The notes beneath the pieces are model-generated. The model was not told where the DNA came from. It was given only the letters and a program-made list of their open reading frames with translations, and ran no database searches. DNA of 64,000 nucleotides, from contig JAPPLF010000018.1 of NCBI GenBank assembly GCA_028874215.1, forward strand, positions 1-64,000. The letters are read 5' to 3'. Positions 46,390 through 54,663 of the stretch are shown here, in pieces (position 1 is the first letter of the stretch; each line of letters opens with the position of its first letter). This DNA is from Acidobacteriota bacterium. GTDB taxonomy: Bacteria; Acidobacteriota; UBA6911; RPQK01; JAJDTT01. A program made the position numbers and the translations under genes.

Positions 46390-47865
46390 GTGGCCAACCA
46401 GTTGAAACGGCGACGTTTTCTCGGCACTGCGGGCCGCGCTGCGGCGGGCTTCGTGATTCTTCGCGACAGCCGTTCGGTGTGGGGCTACCCTGCCAACGAA
46501 AAGCTCAATATCGCCGCTGTCGGCGTCGGTGGCATGGGAGCGTGGAACCTCGCCCACATGGCGGGGGAGAACGTGGAGTATGTGACGGGCATGAGAATCA
46601 AGCCGGCTTCGCAGCCGGAGATGACCGGGGAGAACATCATAGCTCTCTGCGACACTGACGAACGGTCGGCGGCAGCTTCGGCTCCGAGGCGCCGGAATCC
46701 TCCCGGGCACGCCCTCGCCCGCTATGGACAAGCTAAGAAGTTCCACGATTACCGGCAGATGCTCGACGAGCTGGACCGCCAGATCGACGCCGTGGTGGTG
46801 AGCACGCCGGACCACACCCATGCTCCGGCCAGTGTTGCGGCCATGCGGCGCGGCAAGCACGTCTACTGCGAGAAGCCGGGAGCCATTTCGGTCTTCGAGG
46901 CCCGTATGCTGGCCAAGGTGGCCGCCGAGCAGCAGGTGGCGACCCAGTTGGGAACCCAGATCCACGCTTCGGGCAACTACCGCCGCATCGTCGAATTGGT
47001 CCGCGGCGGAGCCATCGGTACGGTGAAGAGTTGCCATATTTGGGTCCGCTCGGGACGCAAGCCGATTGACCGTCCGACCGAGACTCCACCTGTCCCCGAA
47101 GGGCTTCATTGGGACCTTTTCCTGGGGGCGGCTCCTTACCGCGCCTATCACCCCACCTATTCCCGGGGTTGCGGCGGCAACTGGCAGCGCTGGTGGGATT
47201 TCGGCACCGGCAGTCTGGGCAACGCCGCCACCCATTTCTTCAACTTGGCCTTCTGGGCTCTGAAGCTCCGCTATCCCGACTCGGTGGAGGCGGAGGGTCC
47301 GCCACCGCATCCTGAGACGGTTCCCGAGCGGCTCCATGTCCGTTACCGGTTCCCCGCGCGCGGCGAGATGCCGCCGGTGACCCTGACCTGGACCCAAGGC
47401 AGTCAGCCGCCGCCGGTTTTTGCGGAAAACGACTTCCCCGACTGGCCCTGGGGCGTCTTCGTGGGGACCGAAGGAATGCTGCTGGTGAACTACCCGCAGC
47501 GGATGCTCTGGCCTGCGGAGAAGTTCAAGGGCTTCGTGCCGCCCAAGCCGAGCATTCCCCCGTCCATCGGCGCGGAAATCGGCCGCCGCCCGGAGTGGAT
47601 GGCCGCCTACAAGCACCACGAATCGTGGCGGCGAACGTCTGAAGTCGGCCATCGCGCCGAGTGGATTGCCGCTTGCAAATCCGGGAGTCCGACGAGCTGC
47701 CATTTCGGCTATTCCGGTCCCATCTCGGAGGCGGTCAACCTGGGCGCCGTTGCCTACCGCACCGGAGCCAAACTCGACTGGGACGCGGACAACCTGCGGG
47801 TCGCCAATTCTCCCGAGGCCAATGCGCTGCTGCGCAAGGAATACCGTTCCGGTTGGAAGTTGTGA
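46390..47865 (+). CDS. Gfo/Idh/MocA-family oxidoreductase, tandem copy 2
   Basis: 491 residues, the same length as copy 1 and alignable end to end without gaps by eye. It starts with GTG; GGAGGAATA lies directly upstream. Tat-like RRRFLGTAGRAAAGFVIL, IAAVGVGGMGAWNL, KHVYCEKPGA, GLHWDLFLGAAPYRAYHPTY. Differences cluster in surface-looking positions and in the substrate side (NHNHAP to DHTHAP; MGCHYLTPAFRALDLRY to AATHFFNLAFWALKLRY), so the copies may handle different sugars. A clear tandem duplication that includes about 30 bases of leader. Confidence 0.87.
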   Translation: MANQLKRRRFLGTAGRAAAGFVILRDSRSVWGYPANEKLNIAAVGVGGMGAWNLAHMAGENVEYVTGMRIKPASQPEMTGENIIALCDTDERSAAASAPRRRNPPGHALARYGQAKKFHDYRQMLDELDRQIDAVVVSTPDHTHAPASVAAMRRGKHVYCEKPGAISVFEARMLAKVAAEQQVATQLGTQIHASGNYRRIVELVRGGAIGTVKSCHIWVRSGRKPIDRPTETPPVPEGLHWDLFLGAAPYRAYHPTYSRGCGGNWQRWWDFGTGSLGNAATHFFNLAFWALKLRYPDSVEAEGPPPHPETVPERLHVRYRFPARGEMPPVTLTWTQGSQPPPVFAENDFPDWPWGVFVGTEGMLLVNYPQRMLWPAEKFKGFVPPKPSIPPSIGAEIGRRPEWMAAYKHHESWRRTSEVGHRAEWIAACKSGSPTSCHFGYSGPISEAVNLGAVAYRTGAKLDWDADNLRVANSPEANALLRKEYRSGWKL

Positions 47866-48004
47866 TCTCGACGGAATGCCTGCTGCCCGCTCCATGACGG
47901 ATGACCTCGGTTTTCCGGATCCTGGATTCGGCCGGGCCGGCCATCCACGGAAAGCCGTTCCGGGACCGGGGATCAAACCCAGAGGATGGGGAAGCGAACA
48001 AAGG

Positions 48005-48023
48005 GGACAGTCTGTTTTTCCGA
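48005..48023 (+). repeat. Short dispersed repeat, copy 2
   Basis: GGGACAGTCTGTTTTTCCG differs from 23478-23496 at one base. It lies in the 160-base gap between convergent genes, against the 3' end of the antitoxin gene. Confidence 0.5.
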
Positions 48024-48025
48024 GT

Positions 48026-48271
48026 TCATTCCTGTCCTTCGAAAGACGGCAGGATCTCCGGCGGCAGGGGCTCGTCAAAGTCTTCCGAGATGTAAGCGCG
48101 GCCTTCCCAGCCTCCAGGTTGCCGCGGAGCGGCTCTCTGCCGGAGGGGCCCCAGACGAGCTACGGGCTTTCCGGACCTGGCGATGATGATTTCCTCTCCT
48201 CCGGCAGCCCGATCGACGAGCCGGGAGAGAGGCGAATTGGCTTCGTTTAGATTGTAGACCGTCGTAGCCAT
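48026..48271 (-). CDS. Phd/YefM-family antitoxin, apparently orphan
   Basis: 81 residues. The N-terminal half TVYNLNEANSPLSRLVDRAA and EEIIIARSGKPVARLGPL is the Phd/YefM DNA-binding fold; the C-terminal tail (AYISEDFDEPLPPEILPSFE) is the toxin-neutralising part of antitoxins usually paired with PIN-domain (VapC-like) ribonucleases. GGAG lies 7 bases before ATG 48271. Normally the toxin gene follows, overlapping. Here only 160 bases remain before the convergent oxidoreductase ends at 47865, with no toxin frame. It is either a leftover of a lost pair, or it protects in trans. Confidence 0.82.
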   Translation of the reverse strand: MATTVYNLNEANSPLSRLVDRAAGGEEIIIARSGKPVARLGPLRQRAAPRQPGGWEGRAYISEDFDEPLPPEILPSFEGQE

Positions 48272-48485
48272 GTCCAACTCCGAAGTTGGTCAACCCTGGT
48301 CGAACATATTCTGCCGGATTCTCGTCCGTCAACGTCAGTGCCGGTCAGGTCGATGGTGTCCTCGGCTCGAATTGACGCCGGCCCAAAAATGTTGTGTGAT
48401 TCTGCGCGTCCAATAACCTGCGGCGGCCGCCGGCGCCGGGTCGAGTGGGCACGTTCCACCAAGGAATCAATCGAGGAGAAGATCC

Positions 48486-48968
48486 ATGAAGAAAGCTCTC
48501 GTCATTGCAGCAGTTCTTATGACTCAGTTCTCTCTGGAGGCCCAGGAGGATCTCCGCGGGACCGCCGAGGTGACCTTGAAGGGGAAGAAGGTCTCCATCG
48601 AGTATGGGCGTCCCTCTTTGCGGGGCCGCGACATGCTGGGCATGGCCAAACCGGAAATGGTCTGGCGCATGGGCATGAACGCGCCCACCACCATGAAGAC
48701 GGAAGCGAATCTCGTCTCCGGCGGAGTCTCGATTCCCGCTGGCGATTACAAGCTGCAGGCCAAGTGCATCGGCCCCGACCAGTGGGAGTTGCTCTTGAAT
48801 GGAGGCGAGTTGGTGGTTCCCATCAAGACGGAAGTCGTCGACGCCAACGTGGAGACGTTCACCATCTATCTCCTCCGCAGCAGATACGGGCAGGACACGG
48901 GCGGGGCCAGATTGAGGGCGGACTGGGGCAACAAGAGGTTGACGGCTGAGTTCAAAGTCTCGGACTGA
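48486..48968 (+). CDS. Secreted DUF2911 protein
   Basis: 160 residues with a signal peptide (KKALVIAAVLMTQFSLEAQ). The conserved core KKVSIEYGRPSLRGRDM, PTTMKTEANLVSGGVSIPAG and NVETFTIYLLRS identifies the uncharacterised DUF2911 family, small periplasmic beta-rich proteins common in Bacteroidota and Acidobacteriota. GAGGAG precedes the ATG by 7 bases. It is divergent from the antitoxin gene over about 214 bases that hold no other gene. Function unknown. Confidence 0.82.
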   Translation: MKKALVIAAVLMTQFSLEAQEDLRGTAEVTLKGKKVSIEYGRPSLRGRDMLGMAKPEMVWRMGMNAPTTMKTEANLVSGGVSIPAGDYKLQAKCIGPDQWELLLNGGELVVPIKTEVVDANVETFTIYLLRSRYGQDTGGARLRADWGNKRLTAEFKVSD

Positions 48969-49048
48969 ACGCCCGAGGCGGAGCATTCGGGCGGTTGCGG
49001 AGCCGGTCGGATTCTCCGGAGCCGGCCTGGTCTACGGGAAGTTCGAGA

Positions 49049-49609
49049 TCAGTATCCGGAACCCTCGCGCATGGCGCCGGGCGCCTGCGGTTCGATGACG
49101 CCGCAAGCCAAGGTTGCGACGGTCTCTCCTCCGGCCGTCATGATGACCACCGAGCGTCCGACCACCGATCGAGGCCCCTCCGACAAGGCGATCTGGTGAA
49201 CGTCGGTCATGAAGTGCGCCATTCCGCTTTCGTCGGCTTCGATCTCGCCCAATTGACCGGCGGGATTCCCGGAGCCGGATCCTTCGGGGTCGAAAATTGC
49301 GCCCGCGCCGGCTCCGTCCCCCGAGCTGCAATCGCCCACCTCGTTCACGTGCAGGCCGTATCGCCCCGGCGACAGTCCGGTCACGTGAGCCATGACGTGG
49401 ATTCCACCACCCATCTCCTCGAAGGCGACGATTCCTTCGGTGTCGTTTCCTTCGGTGGGATGGAGAATGGCGGCCGCCGCCAGACCGGTATCGGCCTCCA
49501 TTGCCCCTTCGGGTCCGGTCGAGTCGACCTCGTCGGAAACCGGTCCGCAGGACAGAGCCAGGAAAACCATACCGATCGGCACCACGCCTCTTCGCGCTGT
49601 TTTATTCAT
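49049..49609 (-). CDS. SodC-fold lipoprotein lacking copper/zinc ligands
   Basis: 186 residues. Lipobox LALSC (Cys21) anchors it to a membrane. The Cu/Zn superoxide dismutase fold is recognisable: HVTGLSPGRYGLHVNEVGDC, GAIFDPEGSGSGNPAGQLGE and VVGRSVVIMTAGGETVATLACGVI. Compared with normal SodC, HxH becomes HVN, the His before F-N-P becomes Ile, the zinc His run is missing, and the last copper His in SVVIHA is Met. The structural cysteines (GDC, ACGVI) remain. It is therefore unlikely to dismutate superoxide and may be a structural or binding relative. GGAGAG precedes ATG 49609 by 7 bases. Confidence 0.78.
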   Translation of the reverse strand: MNKTARRGVVPIGMVFLALSCGPVSDEVDSTGPEGAMEADTGLAAAAILHPTEGNDTEGIVAFEEMGGGIHVMAHVTGLSPGRYGLHVNEVGDCSSGDGAGAGAIFDPEGSGSGNPAGQLGEIEADESGMAHFMTDVHQIALSEGPRSVVGRSVVIMTAGGETVATLACGVIEPQAPGAMREGSGY

Positions 49610-49696
49610 GATGACGCTCTCCATCCTTGTTTGGGTTGCCTTCCGCCCCGCAATTCCCGCTGGGCCGCCGAGTGCATGCCGGTCATCAGTCCACAT

Positions 49697-50665
49697 TCAT
49701 GAAGCCGAGACCGGCGCATCGTACAGGGCCAGTACCCTTCTGGCATCCCTTTGGACCTTCTCGATCAATTCGGGAGGGCTCAAGGGCCGGGCGTGAGGGG
49801 CGTTGCTCAAGACCAGGCGGGAAGGGAACTCCAGGGTTTCACTCTCCAGGGTAAGGACCACTCCCCCGTCCTCTGCCGGTTCCACCGAATCGCCCCATTG
49901 CTCCTTGATCCAGGGAGCCGCGTCCGCGTCGAAATAGACGCGCATCTTGCGATCTCCGGGGAACCGAAGGAAGTTGTTTCCGACCCCGCGCACGTCCGCG
50001 CCCTCGGGGGGGGAGAAGGAGTCGTTCAACAGGTCCACCGACAGGACCCGGTCGAACTTGAAGGTCCGCACGTCACGCCGGAGTTCGCAATAGCCCTCCA
50101 GGTACCAGTAGCCCAGGCGCTTGGTCAGATGGTAGGGGCGAACGTTGCGGCTCAAGGTTTCGTTCCGGGTCAGGGAATAGTAGTCGATCCGCACCTTGAA
50201 GTGTTCCTCGACGGCTTGGCGCAAGAGCGCAAAGTGTTCGGAGACGGGTCGGGACGGCCGGTCCACGACGACCCGATTCTCGATCCGGAAACGGGAGTCC
50301 TCCGAGTGGGAGATGGCCTGTTGGATCTTGCTCTTCAGCGATCTGACGGCACGAGGATCGACTTCCGGGTCCAGCAACTGGAGAGAGACCAGCAACGCCA
50401 CGGCTTCGGACCGGGTAAAGCGCAGGGGGCGGTTCAACATCTGGTCGAACTCGATGAAGACGCGACGGTCTTCCACGTAGATGTCCACGTAGTCGTCGGG
50501 CCGAAACGGAGGCTTGCCGATGAGGAGCATGAATTCCATCTCCTTCAGCAGGTCTTGGGGGCGCATCTCCACCTTTTTGGCGAGATCGTCCAACCAGATT
50601 CCCTGGTTCTGGGAGACGTAGCTCATGATCAGGAGAATGCGGTTGATCCGGTCGGCGACGTTCAT
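49697..50665 (-). CDS. WYL-domain transcriptional regulator, PafC-like
   Basis: 322 residues. N-terminal winged helix-turn-helix (NRILLIMSYVSQNQGIWLDD), then an extension and a WYL domain (VRIDYYSLTRNETLSRNV, YHLTKRLGYWYLEGYCELR, RTFKFDRVLSVDLL), with a C-terminal WCX-type domain. In actinobacteria the PafB/PafC pair is a DNA-damage response activator that may sense single-stranded DNA through WYL. The ATG overlaps the stop of the upstream partner by four bases (ATGA), so the two are made together as a heterodimer. Targets unknown. Confidence 0.85.
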   Translation of the reverse strand: MNVADRINRILLIMSYVSQNQGIWLDDLAKKVEMRPQDLLKEMEFMLLIGKPPFRPDDYVDIYVEDRRVFIEFDQMLNRPLRFTRSEAVALLVSLQLLDPEVDPRAVRSLKSKIQQAISHSEDSRFRIENRVVVDRPSRPVSEHFALLRQAVEEHFKVRIDYYSLTRNETLSRNVRPYHLTKRLGYWYLEGYCELRRDVRTFKFDRVLSVDLLNDSFSPPEGADVRGVGNNFLRFPGDRKMRVYFDADAAPWIKEQWGDSVEPAEDGGVVLTLESETLEFPSRLVLSNAPHARPLSPPELIEKVQRDARRVLALYDAPVSAS

Positions 50666-51633
50666 AACAGATTGCGAAGCGTCCGGGCGATCTCGTTTCG
50701 CATCTCCGCCGGAGCCAGCACCCGGGCATCGGTCTTCAATTCCAGAATCCAGGAGATGAAGCCGGAGCGGTGGGTCACTTCGATGTCGAATCGGTTCTCA
50801 CCCGTGGGAACGGCGCGAGTCAACTGGGGGAGCAGTTCGGGAAGCCGATGCTCGGAAACCTCCACCGAAACCCGAACCGGCTCATGGATGGCGAGTTCCC
50901 AGGGCTGCTGATTCTGATACGGCTTCAGGGAGAAATCACTGGGAATCGTGTAGTCGGGACTCCCCGGACGCCTCCGGTTGACGATGACCTCGCTCATGCG
51001 CGAGAGGACGAAGCAACGAAGCCCCTGCCGCAGGTGGTCCCAACCCACAAGCGTCCAGTTGCCCTTCCGTAGAATCAGGCCGTAGGGATCGACTTTGCGC
51101 CGGGTCGTCTCGCGAGTGGAGAAGGCGTAGTACTCGATCTCAATACTCTTCTTTCGCTCCAACGCTTCCCGGATCTGGTGCACCAAGTTCGGCCATTTGC
51201 CGGTGACTCCCCCCTTGGGGAAGGAGATCTTCAATTCGGGCGGGGGAGGGGTGACCTGACTGACGCTGATGATCTTGTAGAGGGCGGATTTCAACTGGGG
51301 CTGGTAGGGGAAGTTCAAATTGTCGCGGACGGCGTCGGCCGAGAGCATCAGCAAGGAAGACTCTGTGGGATTGAACTCGATTTCGCGAAGGAAGAGCTTG
51401 TCCTCACGGATGGCGTAGCCGTCTTTGGACACCTCGGGCCCGCTCTTGTAGTCGATGGGAATCCCGAGAGTGATGAGTTCGGCCTTGTCCCGCTCGAATT
51501 TTCGCTGATTCGACTCCTCGACGCCCCGGGCATAGTCCTCCGGGAAGTGGTTCTTGATCTCTCTCCAGGAGACCGGCTCGCTGGAGTTGAGGAGGTAGGC
51601 GATCAAGTCCAGTAGGCGTTCGGTGCGATTCAC
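50662..51633 (-). CDS. WYL-domain transcriptional regulator, PafB-like
   Basis: 323 residues from a GTG start. N-terminal helix-turn-helix (NRTERLLDLIAYLLNSSE, VSWREIKNHFPED), then the WYL domain with IEYYAFSTRETTRRKVDPYG and GNWTLVGWDHLRQGLRCFVL. It is the first gene of a two-gene unit with the PafC-like protein (4-base overlap). A TAGAAT hexamer about 10 bases upstream of the GTG suggests a very short or absent leader. Confidence 0.85.
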   Translation of the reverse strand: MNRTERLLDLIAYLLNSSEPVSWREIKNHFPEDYARGVEESNQRKFERDKAELITLGIPIDYKSGPEVSKDGYAIREDKLFLREIEFNPTESSLLMLSADAVRDNLNFPYQPQLKSALYKIISVSQVTPPPPELKISFPKGGVTGKWPNLVHQIREALERKKSIEIEYYAFSTRETTRRKVDPYGLILRKGNWTLVGWDHLRQGLRCFVLSRMSEVIVNRRRPGSPDYTIPSDFSLKPYQNQQPWELAIHEPVRVSVEVSEHRLPELLPQLTRAVPTGENRFDIEVTHRSGFISWILELKTDARVLAPAEMRNEIARTLRNLL

Positions 51634-51743
51634 TGCGGGATATTCTAGCAGTCCGCGACACGACTCGACACCGCATTAGCCGGGGGGGAGGGACGACACT
51701 CCAGTCGCCCATTCCCTTCTTGACACGTTGTCGTCGGGGCGCC

Positions 51744-51789
51744 CGGCGGTTGGAAGGCGCCGTTCCCGTCCGGCGGTTGGAAATCGCCG
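51744..51789. repeat. Dispersed dyad repeat, two tandem units
   Basis: CGGCGGTTGGAAGGCGCCG (51744-51762) and CGGCGGTTGGAAATCGCCG (51771-51789) repeat with a 27-base period. The reverse complement of the second differs at one base from a unit at 60884-60902. They sit in the 219-base gap between the WYL genes and ferredoxin. Confidence 0.6.
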
Positions 51790-51798
51790 CCCGTCCGC

Positions 51799-51826
51799 TT
51801 GACCTGGGTTCTTTTTTCGTTAAATT
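51799..51826 (+). promoter_or_regulatory. Candidate ferredoxin promoter
   Basis: TTGACC (51799-51804) and TAAATT (51821-51826) with 16-base spacing resemble a housekeeping promoter. Transcription would start near 51833, leaving a short leader carrying GGGAGGAG before ATG 51853. By eye only. Confidence 0.4.
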
Positions 51827-51852
51827 GGATAGGATCTACGAGGGAGGAGATC

Positions 51853-52128
51853 ATGACCTTCGTCATTGCTGAGCCCTGTATCGGAACCAAGGACACGGCC
51901 TGCGTGGACTCCTGTCCGGTTGATTGCATCCATCCGCGCGCGGATGAAGTCGAGTTCACCGATGCCACCATGCTCTACATCGATCCGGTGGAGTGCATCG
52001 ATTGCGGCGCCTGTGTGCCCGAGTGCCCGGTAGAGGCCATCTTCCCGGACGACGAAGTTCCCGAGGAGTGGGATCACTACCTCGAGATCAACGCCCAGTG
52101 GTACGAAGAGACCGGTTACAATCGCTGA
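51853..52128 (+). CDS. fdxA: Seven-iron/4Fe-4S ferredoxin
   Basis: 91 residues. Two cysteine clusters are present: [18 protein letters not shown] near the N terminus and [16 protein letters not shown] in the middle, the pattern of FdxA-type 3Fe-4S/4Fe-4S ferredoxins. The C-terminal [17 protein letters not shown] is also typical. It is a soluble low-potential electron carrier. GGAGGAG precedes the ATG. The isochorismatase-like gene follows 10 bases later, so they are probably co-transcribed. Confidence 0.9.
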   Translation: MTFVIAEPCIGTKDTACVDSCPVDCIHPRADEVEFTDATMLYIDPVECIDCGACVPECPVEAIFPDDEVPEEWDHYLEINAQWYEETGYNR

Positions 52129-52138
52129 AACCGCTCAC

Positions 52139-53170
52139 ATGCCCCGGCCCCAGCTTCCGGTTCCCCCCCACTTCGATCCAGACCGGGTCGATGAGGTCTG
52201 GCGCGTTCCCTATCAGGAGAGAGCCCGGGAAGCGGCGGAGTGGAGAATCCGCTACGGCGTCACGCCTGCGGCCCAGGACCGGATACGGATCTGCCTGGTG
52301 GCCGTGGACGTACAGAACACCTTCTGCATTCCCGGGTTCGAGCTCTTCGTGGGGGGAGCGTCCGGACGCGCGGCGGTGGAGGACAACCTTCGGCTGTGCC
52401 GGTTCATCTATCGGAATCTGGGCGTCATCACCCGGATCTGTCCGACCATGGACACGCACCGTCCGGTGCAGATCTTCCATCCCCTGTTTCTGATCGACGA
52501 GGCCGGAGAGCACCCCGAGCCGTACACCGTCATCTCGGCCGAGGACGTGAGGCGGGGCATCTGGCGGATCAATCCGGTCGCCTGCTCCCAGGTCGGAATG
52601 GATGGGGAGACCGGGCAGGCTCATCTCCTCCACTACGTCAGCCGGCTTCAGGCGGAAGGGCAGTATCAGCTCACCGTCTGGCCCTACCACGGGATGTTGG
52701 GCGGGATCGGTCACGCCCTGGCGTCGTCATTGGAGGAGGCGGTCTTTTTTCACAGCGTCTGCCGCCAGAGCCAGCCCGATTTCCAGGTCAAGGGAGACTC
52801 GCCATTGACCGAGCATTACTCGGTTCTGGGTCCGGAAGTGATGGAGGGGGCCGACGGCGCACCCATCGGCGAGAAGAACCGGACCCTGCTGGAGTCGCTC
52901 CGGTCGTTCGACGTGGTGATCGTGGCGGGACAGGCCAAGAGCCATTGCGTGGCCTGGACCGTCGACCATCTCCTGGAGGAGTGCTCGGCCGGTCCGGAGG
53001 ATTTCGCCGGGAGGGTCTACCTGCTGGAGGACTGCACCTCGCCGGTGGTGGTGCCGGGCGTCGTCGACTACACGGAGGACGCCGCGGCCGCCTTCCGCCG
53101 GTTCTCCGGCGCCGGAATGCATGTGGTCCGGTCCACCGATCCCATGGAAGTCTGGCCCGGCATCCCGTGA
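52139..53170 (+). CDS. Isochorismatase-like cysteine hydrolase
   Basis: 343 residues, longer than usual (about 200) because of an N-terminal extension. The catalytic Asp lies in VAVDVQNTF and the nucleophile Cys in [12 protein letters not shown], matching the D-K-C triad family that includes nicotinamidases and N-carbamoyl-amidohydrolases. The middle ([20 protein letters not shown]) is typical of the nicotinamidase-like branch. The substrate is not predictable. It lies between ferredoxin and the MBOAT gene, all close and co-directional. Confidence 0.78.
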   Translation: MPRPQLPVPPHFDPDRVDEVWRVPYQERAREAAEWRIRYGVTPAAQDRIRICLVAVDVQNTFCIPGFELFVGGASGRAAVEDNLRLCRFIYRNLGVITRICPTMDTHRPVQIFHPLFLIDEAGEHPEPYTVISAEDVRRGIWRINPVACSQVGMDGETGQAHLLHYVSRLQAEGQYQLTVWPYHGMLGGIGHALASSLEEAVFFHSVCRQSQPDFQVKGDSPLTEHYSVLGPEVMEGADGAPIGEKNRTLLESLRSFDVVIVAGQAKSHCVAWTVDHLLEECSAGPEDFAGRVYLLEDCTSPVVVPGVVDYTEDAAAAFRRFSGAGMHVVRSTDPMEVWPGIP

Positions 53171-53188
53171 TTCCCGCCGCCGGCTGAA

Positions 53189-54604
53189 ATGCTCTTCAAC
53201 AGCTTCCACTACATCCTTTTCTTCCTGCTGGTGCTCCTCGTCGTAGACGCGGTCCGCAGGCGCCGGTTCCAGCACCTGTTCCTGCTGCTGGCCAGCTACT
53301 ACTTCTATTGGGTGTCGTCGACCTGGTACGTCCTGCTGCTCCTCTATTCCAGCTTCCTCGACTTCTACTGCGGGCGGGCCATCGGGAATTCGACCCGCTT
53401 GCGGACGCGCCGGATCCTCCTGGCCGTCAGCATCGCCGGCAACCTGGGGGTCCTGGCCTATTTCAAATACACCAATTTCGCTCTCGCCAGTGTGGAGACC
53501 CTCTTCGGCAGCCTGGGCTTCGGGGTACGGCTCCCGGGATGGGAGATCTTCCTGCCCATCGGCATCTCCTTCTACACCTTCCAGAGCATGAGCTACACGC
53601 TCGACATCTACTTCGGCAAGCTGAAGCCTGTGGACTCCATCCGGCAGTTCGCTCTCTACGTCTCCTTCTTTCCCCAGTTGGTGGCCGGTCCCATAGTCCG
53701 GGCACGCCATTTCCTGCCGCAGCTCGTCCGGATGCCCATGGTCAACTGGGACCGGATCCGTTTCGGATCGACGTTGATCCTGTACGGGCTCATCAAGAAG
53801 GTCTGCGTGGCCGACAACCTGTCGGGATTCGTCGAAACGGTCTTCCACGGGGATCTGACACACGACTCCCTCTGGGTGTTTCTGGGCATCGTTGCCTTCG
53901 CCATCCAGATCTATTGCGACTTCTCGGGGTACACCGACATCGCCATCGGTTCGGCCCGGGTCATGGGCTTTCGTTTTCCGGACAACTTCGACTTTCCCTA
54001 CTTCTCGCACAACATCACCGAGTTCTGGAAACGGTGGCACATCAGCCTTTCCAGTTGGCTCCGGGACTACCTCTACATTCCCCTGGGCGGAAACCGGAAG
54101 GGCCGGCCGCGGCAACTGGTGAACCTGATGGTGACCATGCTCCTGGGCGGACTCTGGCACGGCGCCGCGTGGCACTTCGTGCTCTGGGGCCTGTACCAGG
54201 GGATTCTGCTCATCGTCCACAAGCTCCTGATCTGGCGGCGGCCGGCATCCGGGTCCGGAATCTGGAATCCCCTGAAGATCCTGGGGACCTTCTATCTCAC
54301 CTGCATCGGCTGGCTCATCTTCATTCTCCCGGACCTGGGCACGCTGTCTTTCTACGTCAGGAAGATGATCTTTTGGGACTTCAACACCGCCGGGCTCTCG
54401 GCACTGATCGACAGCCACCCCTTGCCCCTTTTCCTGATGGCGGCGTTCGCCTTGATCCATCTCCTCAGCTACCGGATGGGCCGCCTTTCCCGCCGGCTGG
54501 CGTCATCGCGAACCTTGGGCTGGAGCTGGATCATGTTGGGAGGTCTGCTGGTGCTCTATCTGTTTGCCGGGGGGCAGGCGAGTTTCATTTACTTTCAATT
54601 CTGA
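53189..54604 (+). CDS. MBOAT-family O-acyltransferase (AlgI/DltB-like)
   Basis: A 471-residue polytopic inner-membrane protein. Conserved GISFYTFQSMSYTLDIYFGK, FCDFSGY-like YCDFSGYTDIAIGSARVMGF, then FWKRWHISLSSWLRDYLYIP and the catalytic His in GLWHGAAWHFVLWG. Such proteins move acyl groups, usually acetyl, across the membrane to cell-surface polysaccharides. It is paired with the SGNH-like gene downstream that would finish transfer, as AlgI with AlgJ/AlgX. The start ATG 53189 has no strong ribosome site. Confidence 0.92.
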   Translation: MLFNSFHYILFFLLVLLVVDAVRRRRFQHLFLLLASYYFYWVSSTWYVLLLLYSSFLDFYCGRAIGNSTRLRTRRILLAVSIAGNLGVLAYFKYTNFALASVETLFGSLGFGVRLPGWEIFLPIGISFYTFQSMSYTLDIYFGKLKPVDSIRQFALYVSFFPQLVAGPIVRARHFLPQLVRMPMVNWDRIRFGSTLILYGLIKKVCVADNLSGFVETVFHGDLTHDSLWVFLGIVAFAIQIYCDFSGYTDIAIGSARVMGFRFPDNFDFPYFSHNITEFWKRWHISLSSWLRDYLYIPLGGNRKGRPRQLVNLMVTMLLGGLWHGAAWHFVLWGLYQGILLIVHKLLIWRRPASGSGIWNPLKILGTFYLTCIGWLIFILPDLGTLSFYVRKMIFWDFNTAGLSALIDSHPLPLFLMAAFALIHLLSYRMGRLSRRLASSRTLGWSWIMLGGLLVLYLFAGGQASFIYFQF

Positions 54605-54663
54605 TCTCCCGGTCCCGGCGGAAGGGCTTGAGGGGCAGGATATAATTGAAGCGAAGGAGCCAT

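Noticed and set aside
46150-48078. 642-residue minus-strand frame over the second tandem oxidoreductase
   Set aside because: It is antisense to the duplicated gene, and a similar antisense frame occurs over copy 1, which simply mirrors the duplication.
52727-54460. 577-residue minus-strand frame over the MBOAT gene
   Set aside because: No hydrophobic or catalytic pattern; the plus strand encodes the MBOAT helices and active-site histidine.
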